Shown piece by piece: positions 9,001 to 10,216 of a DNA stretch of 10,216 nucleotides. The notes below the pieces were generated by a model. That model saw nothing but the letters and a program-made list of their open reading frames with translations, had not been told where the DNA came from and searched no databases. Each line of letters begins with the position of its first letter. Position 1 is the stretch's first letter. The stretch is from the NCBI GenBank assembly GCA_938023085.1, contig CALHDP010000010.1:1-10216 (forward strand), read 5' to 3'. Made by a program: the position numbers and the translations under genes. The DNA comes from an uncultured Collinsella sp. Lineage in GTDB: Bacteria; Actinomycetota; Coriobacteriia; Coriobacteriales; Coriobacteriaceae.

Positions 9001-9953
9001 CCGACCAGATCAAGGTAGGCAAGAAGCTCAAGGGCCGTGACCTGGTCGAGGGCGAGTTCGAGTTCCAGCTGGTCGAGATTGCCGCCGACGGCAGTGAGAG
9101 CATCGCGGCAGCGGGCAGGAACGCCGCCGACGGCACGGTCGCTCTCAGCCCCGTCACCTACACCGCGCCCGGCACGCACAGCTATGAGCTGCGCGAGGTC
9201 GCCGGCACGGCGGGCGGCGTGACATACGACAGGGCGACGTACCGCGTGCGCACGACGGTCACCGATGCCGGAAACGGCATGCTCACCGTCAGGCACGAGC
9301 TGGCGGATGCCGAGGGCAATCCCACGGGAGGCGACTCGGTGACGTTCACCAACGGCTACGAGGCTGCGCCCGTCACCCTCAAGCTGGGCGCCGCCAAGGT
9401 GCTCAAGGGCGCCGAGCTCAAGGCGGGCCAGTTTAGCTTTGAGCTCAAGAGCCGGGACGGCAAGGTCATGTCGACCGCCAAGAATGCCGCGGACGGCGGC
9501 GTCACGTTCGATGCGCTGACGTTCAAGCAGGCCGGCACCTACACCTTCACGGTGAGCGAGGTCGACGACGGCCAGGCGCACGTGACCTACGACAAGGCGG
9601 TGCACAAGATCGTCGTCACGGTGGGCGACGAGGCGGCAGACGGCACCAAGACGGGCTACCTGTCGGCGAAGGTCTCCTACGAGGGCGACGCCAACGTGCC
9701 GCCAGTCTTCACCAACAGCTACGCCGAGAATCCCGGGACCCCCGGCACCCCCGAGAACCCCGGCACGCCGGGCGGCGGCTCAGACGGCGGTTCAGATAAC
9801 GGCTCCGGCAGCGGCTCTAGCGGCGACGGCTCCAAGGGCGGCATGCCCGACACCGGCGACCGCAGCCTGCCGGTCGAGGCGCTCGCGGCCATGGCCGGCA
9901 TCGGCGCGCTGACCGCAGCGGGCGGCGCGGTCCTGTACCGTAGGCGCCGCTAG
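1..9953 (+). CDS. Giant LPXTG-type surface adhesin with isopeptide pilin-domain array (5' partial)
   Basis: This gene encodes a cell-wall-anchored, multi-domain stalk or adhesin; 3,313 residues from the first in-window ATG (base 12, residue 1 in all numbering used here) to the TAG at 9951-9953. The frame is open back to base 3. There is no Shine-Dalgarno before base 12 and no signal peptide, and the first ~22 residues look like the end of a preceding beta domain (HLTNV). The true start is therefore upstream. Domains in order: SpaA/Cna-B-like (23-135), unassigned segment (136-281), Spy0128-C-like (282-445), eight FctA/Spy0128-N-like pilin domains (446-1731), two DUF11-like (1732-1994), Spy0128-C-like (1995-2122), pilin (2123-2260), Spy0128-C-like (2261-2372), six pilin (2373-3237), Pro/Gly/Ser linker, MPDTG (3278-3282), hydrophobic helix and RRRR. 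Most domains end in an F-x-N-x-Y-like strand. Sortase would cleave between T3281 and G3282 and attach the protein to peptidoglycan. The ligand is unknown. Codon use differs before and after about base 6790. It appears to be the last gene of its transcription unit. Surface-anchored stalk: very sure; specific function: unknown. Confidence 0.95.
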   Translation, partial: NTSMVEYQATNRQFSTVIHLTNVQNRLFVQKVDDLGEPVNGATFDLYKADAVTGDSPSTYAIKPGATPYDTVQANGMTYPYEIEGAACFPLNSVNHAPLTNGTYYLRESMSPDGYEMNSTITKVIVDDSGVYVDAGKVNDGVRSMSGPGSLIASLAQFGSPDSIDNTLTHIKGKLQSATGADDKGNLTWDQTSTAKGVTPTLADGMMHMRYDKTPQGTKTVLRYVEDGGDRNGQLATIFADTGINRMALYQDDDATNGTDLGTLQLNHLFTTATAVQYADRRVARLQVTKTVTADSGLTAPTKDAKDNDLTFTFEFTLPESQKGYEAHVFDANGNAVGDSFVLKNGDTHSIKAGETIRVYDLKKDDSYSVSELTTKGEESSGNVLASIVNTVTGSADESVLPAGFRLVSRKAGGQEQAGPGNTITGSIAALVDGKIPASNKLEFINNYSASSVTLDAQNGLKAKKVLEGRSWADGDTFTAQLTAEDGVPMPYGAKSKVSTVEFTKNAQTATFGDITYTKPGTYTYTISEVIPGSDARAGGISYSAAVYTAEVVVEDNHAGALVVKSVKMVQECNDAGAETKTDVANKNATFTNRYDEHEHDIILHAQKNLVDNSGTFPLSQNAFSFTLEGVGGLADINATFKPNAVDTSVKAPMPQGAEGNTMNVGNNADGTVTWPAISYTAQVDMGRAYVYKFAENSGNVAGMTYDGSVYYAVVRNAKKGAGIQTSVEYYKAAEDGSVKQLDKNATPSFTNIYCVEPTSVTLQGQKTLSGRDWNQGESYTFNLAAATDDDSATSLGKTTKQAVADGAVVINTNQAVASAPESGRVASFSFGTEAAPTVTFNRAGTFSFNITENAALGAPAGVSMDMHTARATVVVTDLDESGNHTGKLRVSSVAYANTGASDADKAVTDKAAFTNAYHASGTFGGVTVSKTLEGRASTAGQFTFAVTGLWYNGVQTLVNGAETNLSNKAAEAGVSGAVVGTNGTEKLFARKLTEQDLGHTFAYRIRENQPAAAGYTYDTSYTGDAIVLVKVLASENNPAKLYTVTTVLKGAGVTALLGDAGDASVLTDEKIAELKQDPTAYVQQYDASEAGATTPTVSFVNRYTASLDYGAAGGLQIEKTLTYPKDATIFGSPKSTFRYIVKPADETSASKVGISTNGKVFETANVEANAPKTVSLVPAGGLTFTQDDAGKTFTYTVSEIDDKATGYTYDETVHTVRAVVADNGDGTLRVTTSVSKQVDGKDELEGQWIYPSDATSTGVATVKFKNTYTVAEAATYTPSVTKVVAGANAPDKFTFAMTAADDVTKAAIDGKLITGSSMSAENGYAEKKQTKEGLKDGEHYQLDFSKLTFNKPGTYKFAINEVAANSGLGEWKYDQHVYTVTVTVTDEGGKLVARADGTTGSEGFIFTNSYQTSTSYELQGGLEIVKTLNGHDLHAGMFGFTVTGEDDASIEKLNKLLRADEGKLTVTNDEPQADGTSHTGILGGLTFATGDADKTFAYKIVENGGGRGGYTYDSTYWKVEIAVKKRDNGSLYTVTTVKHYDANDVEEPRDANAFSSESGTAKAQVSFTNSYIATGTFDGLAAEKVMDSGDKIEAGQYTFDLYAEKTDGSLEKMDEGKTQASDNGIATVDFGKVNFKLGGALGGSHELTIDLAGAVKDGVATKQHNADHTTTYSFNLVAKERLASLPDGVRPVDASATCRVLLEVTDNNNGNLTSKVTYRDGTEDGKIVFHNTRDKVKTIGTVAEPSVDIDGQLLSVGDSYVYTINWVNNGADAKGNLIPANVTVTDELPTGVVFEAFEGKNADKGAVSGQLLTWNLGKRPAGSHGSVRVRVKITEDAVKGVQDAIGTVNNAATITVGNKSYTGTTNNCVPKKSESDAQDSKGSGVKLGDELTYSIGYKNTENAPATVTITDTVPAGTEFVEFAGDHADIASKDRDGNLTWTLTDVPAGEKGTVQFKVCVTESAFKSGGASDDISNQASVKVGNSPAVKTNTTTDEVSDGRLTLSKTVTAAEGIVAPNKAFTFKVLLYQADGATPLAGTFAYAGRPSGTNGTYVSGQIKSGDTIALKAGGSVTATVPVGAHYEVQELDSKGNLMTSEDGFTVADKTNTQKGTVGQATQAGFANVYSVESTKVENAFKVQKKISGRNWTTSDAFTMTLAAQGGAPMPKGAKDGVATIALSKDVQVGNFGTIEYTKPGTYTYVIAEQAGDETALTFSKATYRATVTVTDDGAGKLTTKTKIAQLTDDAGNAAKRTVEAAVFTNTAKTGSLTVKKTVVGGDSQREFGFTVALADGDGEPVSGTFGKGEHAVTFTDGKATFTLKHGGEKTIAGLPVGVHYTVTEDAAEGYTTTVDGADGSRAEGTVTEAGATVAFTNTYGTATEGRDVSTAGLFTKTLKGRDWAESDSFQFALTGEDGAPMPEGSADGSKTVSVNAAGTKAGEKVAFDFGHIRYTLDDIRDAGFAEVGGKRVRAKTFTYTVSEARPDDGSAIAGVSYDGHVATMTVTVTDDGSGNLTASTPAIAQASGGDFVNTYTTELDYSARAGVRLSKTLSGRAMEAGQFAFTVTADDETAAKLGLKTGKDAYAVAAADDGKADLVDLIGGAAKSDVKFTDADAGKTYSFTVTETKLGGKGYTNDTAPRTVTIAPGYDAATGKLTVTTTVAKDGVEVTRSEVSTADDATETPAPVTVAFQNSYEATGTLGGEGSVAIDATKTLTGRAAAAGEFKFSVRDAHGNVVATASNRASDDGEVAGLAFSPIAYTTDALERMVADGIATRAADGSWVIPYTVSEDGTDQLPAGVTATASSFDITVKVADDDKGGLDVSVVYPEGSGGTLSFVNGYGTNEVTVDLAGTKTLALGQAGLGLTQADIAGKYTFKIEPLDGAPAPVDASGKTVTEATNDAAGNVELGHVTFKQPSDLDDAEIDGQGLRTKTFAYRVSESGSVDGVVNDATATRTFTVRVVEDTNAGTLAAEVLPAEGTPEGKGAFEFTNTYGVNPTPSSVTDQIKVGKKLKGRDLVEGEFEFQLVEIAADGSESIAAAGRNAADGTVALSPVTYTAPGTHSYELREVAGTAGGVTYDRATYRVRTTVTDAGNGMLTVRHELADAEGNPTGGDSVTFTNGYEAAPVTLKLGAAKVLKGAELKAGQFSFELKSRDGKVMSTAKNAADGGVTFDALTFKQAGTYTFTVSEVDDGQAHVTYDKAVHKIVVTVGDEAADGTKTGYLSAKVSYEGDANVPPVFTNSYAENPGTPGTPENPGTPGGGSDGGSDNGSGSGSSGDGSKGGMPDTGDRSLPVEALAAMAGIGALTAAGGAVLYRRRR
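78..416 (+). other. SpaA/Cna-B-like domain with degenerate E-box
   Basis: Residues 23-135 have the layout of a SpaA-type Cna-B (prealbumin-like) domain. A first strand LFVQKVD supplies Lys28, followed by GATFDLYKAD. The motif YYLRESMSPDGY carries Glu105 and matches the pilin E-box (YxLxETxAPxGY) with two conservative changes. In the family the Lys and Glu contribute to an internal Lys-Asn isopeptide bond. The partner Asn is not obvious here because the last strand runs into an unassigned segment. Domain type is seen from motifs; bond formation is inference. Confidence 0.75.
417..854 (+). other. Unassigned segment inside the adhesin, about 146 residues
   Basis: Residues 136-281 do not show the Lys...Glu...F-x-N-x-Y pattern of the neighbouring domains. 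The segment includes MSGPGSLIASLAQFGS, a stretch with an MMHMRYDK motif and an acidic DDDATNGTDLG stretch, and ends in LFTTATAVQYADRR just before the next domain. It may be an elaborate insertion in the preceding SpaA-like domain, with its final strand at the VQYADRR end, or an independent module. I do not recognise it, and no catalytic motif is evident. Confidence 0.5.
855..1346 (+). other. Spy0128 C-domain-like (DUF7601-type) module 1
   Basis: Residues 282-445 start with RLQVTKTV, contain TFTFEF, then a KNGDTHSIKAGETIRVYDL segment, YSVSEL, and end at FINNY (Asn443). This order (Lys strand, LKxGxxxxIxxL, YxVxE, FxN) is that of the C-terminal domain of the streptococcal pilin Spy0128. There Lys, Glu and Asn form an internal isopeptide bond. 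The same arrangement recurs at residues 1995-2122 and 2261-2372. Confidence 0.75.
1347..5204 (+). repeat. Array of eight pilin isopeptide (FctA/Spy0128-N-like) domains
   Basis: Residues 446-1731 form eight tandem, diverged beta domains of about 140-185 residues. Their final strands are at F588-Y592, F747-Y751, F911-Y915, F1097-Y1101, F1262-Y1266, F1404-Y1408, F1565-Y1569 and F1727-R1731. Each begins with a Lys strand (SKTLEGR, QKTLSGR, EKTL and similar). Most then have PGTYTYTISEV-like and GxxYD motifs, a TVxVTD strand and a closing FTNxY. Example triads are K462/E526/N590 and K764/E850/N913. In Spy0128 the equivalent residues form a covalent Lys-Asn bond. The repeats differ too much to be recent DNA duplications. 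The eighth is the least typical. Confidence 0.88.
5205..5993 (+). repeat. Tandem pair of DUF11-type (TIGR01451-like) beta domains
   Basis: Residues 1732-1867 and 1868-1994 are two related domains. Shared landmarks in order are LLSVGDSYVYTINWVNNG / KLGDELTYSIGYKNTE, VTVTDELPTGVVFE / VTITDTVPAGTEFVE, LTWNLG / LTWTLT, a PAG..GxVxxxVxxTE strand, and NNAATITVGN / SNQASVKVGN. These are the hallmarks of the DUF11 conserved repeat found in many bacterial surface proteins, usually as a structural spacer. They interrupt the pilin-domain array. Confidence 0.8.
5994..6377 (+). other. Spy0128 C-domain-like module 2
   Basis: Residues 1995-2122 begin LTLSKTVTAAEG, continue with AFTFKVLLYQADG, an IALKAGGSVTATVPVG segment and YEVQELD, and close with GFANVY (Asn2120). 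The layout matches modules 1 and 3. It directly follows the DUF11 pair. Confidence 0.75.
6378..6791 (+). other. Pilin isopeptide domain immediately left of the codon-use break
   Basis: Residues 2123-2260 read FKVQKKISGRNW, then PMPKG, EYTKPGTYTYVIAEQ, TVTVTDDGAGKL and VFTNTA (Asn2258). This is a textbook FctA/Spy0128-N-like domain of the same subtype as residues 446-592, sharing the W after GR and the PMPxG motif. Its final codons still use the mixed style (ttt acc aat) of the left part of the gene. Confidence 0.85.
6792..7127 (+). other. Spy0128 C-domain-like module 3, first module of the GC-rich half
   Basis: Residues 2261-2372 begin GSLTVKKTVVGG and continue with FGFTVAL, an FTLKHGGEKTIAGLPVG segment, YTVTEDAAEGY and VAFTNTY. 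The predicted triad is K2269 (or K2268), E2337 and N2370. It is the closest of the three modules to the Spy0128 C-domain pattern (LTVKKKV, LPVG, YVVTED, FTN). All six of its Phe codons are ttc. Confidence 0.82.
7128..9722 (+). repeat. Array of six pilin isopeptide domains, GC-rich half
   Basis: Residues 2373-3237 hold six FctA/Spy0128-N-like domains ending at F2524-Y2528, F2685-Y2689, F2831-Y2835, F2983-Y2987, F3112-Y3116 and F3233-Y3237. Each has a Lys first strand (TKTLKGR, SKTLSGR, TKTLTGR, GTKTLAL, GKKLKGR, AAKVLKG) and a Glu in a YTVSE, FTVTE, YRVSE or YELRE strand. Example triads are K2389/E2476/N2526 and K3129/E3183/N3235. The fourth has extra residues after the Lys strand in place of the usual GR turn. 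They form the membrane-proximal stalk leading to the wall linker. Confidence 0.88.
9726..9773 (+). repeat. ENPGTPGTP / ENPGTPG tandem repeat, start of wall-spanning linker
   Basis: A short in-frame C-rich repeat encodes ENPGTPGTP then ENPGTPG (residues 3239-3254). A Gly/Ser/Asp-rich stretch follows to residue 3277. Pro-Gly-Thr and Gly-Ser runs before an LPXTG-type motif are the usual flexible peptidoglycan-crossing spacer of wall-anchored proteins. Short repeats of this kind can change copy number by slippage. Confidence 0.85.
9843..9950 (+). other. Cell-wall sorting signal: MPDTG, hydrophobic helix, RRRR tail
   Basis: Residues 3278-3282 are MPDTG, an LPXTG variant with Met in place of Leu. 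A hydrophobic Ala/Gly/Leu-rich segment (about residues 3285-3309) and a final RRRR (3310-3313) follow. This three-part arrangement is the recognition signal for sortase, which cleaves T-G and transfers the protein to the cell wall or to a pilus subunit. Helix and charge are seen directly; which sortase acts cannot be told, since no sortase gene is in the window. Confidence 0.93.
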
Positions 9954-9964
9954 CGATATGGACG

Positions 9965-9999
9965 AGTGGGGCGAATCCATCCGATGGGTTCGCCCCACT
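9965..9999 (+). terminator. Strong hairpin after the adhesin stop codon, probable terminator
   Basis: Bases 9965-9980 pair with 9984-9999 in a 16-bp stem with a single T-G wobble (9976/9988) and a three-base loop (ccg). It lies 11 bases past the stop codon. It has no run of T after it: the stem is followed by t then gccctg. It is therefore not a classical intrinsic terminator, but it may end transcription with help or protect the 3' end of the long mRNA. Confidence 0.7.
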
Positions 10000-10027
10000 T
10001 GCCCTGTTGGGCGGGAGCGGGTAAGAT
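9999..10027 (+). promoter_or_regulatory. Sigma-70-type promoter for ffs
   Basis: A TTGCCC -35 box (9999-10004) and a TAAGAT -10 box (10022-10027) are separated by exactly 17 bases. Each matches the consensus at four of six positions. The expected start site is at about 10034, which coincides with the 5' end of the SRP RNA closing helix. There is no extended -10. The -35 box shares its first base with the last base of the preceding hairpin. Confidence 0.65.
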
Positions 10028-10033
10028 ATACCG

Positions 10034-10153
10034 AGCGCCTAGCGCGTTCGATGGGTTCGGATGACGACATGTTCCGAATCTGGTCAGGTCCGGAAGGAAG
10101 CAGCCATAAGGAGCCTCTGTCGGGCATCCGAATCCATCGAGTGCGCAGGCGCT
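10034..10153 (+). ncRNA. ffs: Signal recognition particle RNA, small bacterial (4.5S) type
   Basis: This RNA binds Ffh and delivers ribosomes translating membrane and secreted proteins to FtsY at the membrane. The invariant domain IV hairpin is at 10082-10105. It has the GGTC / GCC stem, the asymmetric loop strands cagg and agca, and the conserved GGAA tetraloop at 10092-10095. Outside it, bases 10048-10063 pair with 10125-10140 in a continuous 16-bp helix with one T-G pair. A GACA/TGTC helix (10066-10069 with 10118-10121) lies inside. Terminal helices join 10042-10045 to 10143-10146 and 10034-10040 to 10147-10153. The total of about 120 nt and the lack of an Alu domain fit the small bacterial class. 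The exact ends are inferred from pairing and from the promoter. Confidence 0.95.
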
Positions 10154-10157
10154 TTTT
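10147..10157 (+). terminator. ffs 3' end: closing strand plus TTTTT
   Basis: The last strand of the SRP RNA closing helix (aggcgct, 10147-10153) pairs with 10034-10040 and runs into five T at 10153-10157, as in an intrinsic terminator. The stem uses the RNA's own terminal helix rather than a separate hairpin. Only a weak 3-bp local hairpin (10143-10145 with 10150-10152) is available otherwise. Confidence 0.6.
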
Positions 10158-10216
10158 GGTGCCGCGGCAACCCGCGAGAGCCGGCAGGGCGTTTGGTGTC
10201 TCGCTGGTCCTCGGCT
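10158..10216. other. Unassigned sequence at window end
   Basis: These 59 bases follow the T-run of ffs. They contain no ATG, no convincing ribosome binding site and no tRNA-like fold that I can see. They are too short to assign to a downstream gene. Confidence 0.5.

Noticed and set aside
4350..9605. A minus-strand open frame of about 1,750 codons, with an 800-codon one at 1830-4238
   Set aside because: Both are in exact codon register with the adhesin gene. They stay open because the + strand gene there has no in-frame TTA, CTA or TCA codons. The break just above 4238, for example, is a Ser TCA codon at 4242. The translations show no domains or sensible composition.
1347..9722. Tandem domains as recent DNA-level repeat expansion
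   Set aside because: The domains share protein motifs but differ in length (about 120-185 residues) and have no long identical DNA stretches that I can find. The array is old and diverged, not a recent amplification.
78..9722. Toxin, phage tail fibre or enzyme reading of the giant protein
   Set aside because: No catalytic, toxin or phage structural motifs are seen. The sorting signal and isopeptide-domain array point to a host surface stalk.
10001..10012. Small inverted repeat GCCC-tgtt-GGGC in the ffs promoter spacer, a possible operator
   Set aside because: It is only 4 bp and overlaps the -35 box. Such arms are common by chance in this composition, and there is no second copy.
9792..10127. 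A 111-codon minus-strand open frame across the intergenic region
   Set aside because: It runs through the adhesin's 3' end, the terminator hairpin and the core of the SRP RNA, has no recognisable motif, and is a by-product of GC-rich sequence.
10159..10216. Possible GTG-started gene after ffs
   Set aside because: The frame stays open for under 20 codons before the window ends. It has no ribosome binding site and follows directly on the T-run. It cannot be supported.

Overview
The window is almost entirely one very long open reading frame on the + strand. It encodes the C-terminal 3,300-odd residues of a giant, secreted, sortase-anchored surface protein (adhesin or fibrillar stalk). A short intergenic stretch and the small bacterial signal recognition particle RNA (ffs) follow it. 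The moderately high GC, the array of pilin-type isopeptide domains, the MPDTG sorting signal with an RRRR tail and the small SRP RNA suggest a Gram-positive actinobacterium. A gut coriobacterium such as Collinsella is my best guess. This is inference from protein style, not a database match.

Layout: bases 1-9953 are the adhesin, whose start codon, signal peptide and N-terminal head lie upstream of the window. Reading along the protein I see a SpaA/Cna-B-like domain with an E-box-like motif, then an unassigned stretch of about 145 residues. Next come a Spy0128 C-domain-like module, eight pilin (FctA/Spy0128 N-domain-like) isopeptide domains, two DUF11-type domains, and a second Spy0128-C-like module. 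One more pilin domain, a third Spy0128-C-like module and six further pilin domains follow. The protein ends with a Pro/Gly/Ser-rich wall-spanning linker, MPDTG, a transmembrane helix and four arginines. Eighteen of these domains carry the Lys/Glu/Asn pattern that forms intramolecular isopeptide bonds in the streptococcal pilin Spy0128, so the protein should be a rigid, protease-resistant stalk of about 21 Ig-like domains.

Bases 9954-10033 hold a 16-bp hairpin (likely terminator). A good sigma-70-type promoter for ffs directly abuts it and shares its last base pair position. Bases 10034-10153 are the SRP RNA, with the invariant domain IV loop, closed by a long helix and followed by TTTTT. The last 59 bases hold nothing I can support.

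The most notable observations are three. Codon use changes abruptly at about base 6790, exactly at a domain boundary, so the gene looks like a mosaic of two sources. The arms of the adhesin's terminator hairpin are the same sequence as the middle of the SRP RNA closing helix. A two-domain unit recurs on both sides of the codon-use break. I see no defence system, CRISPR array, mobile element or enzyme gene here.
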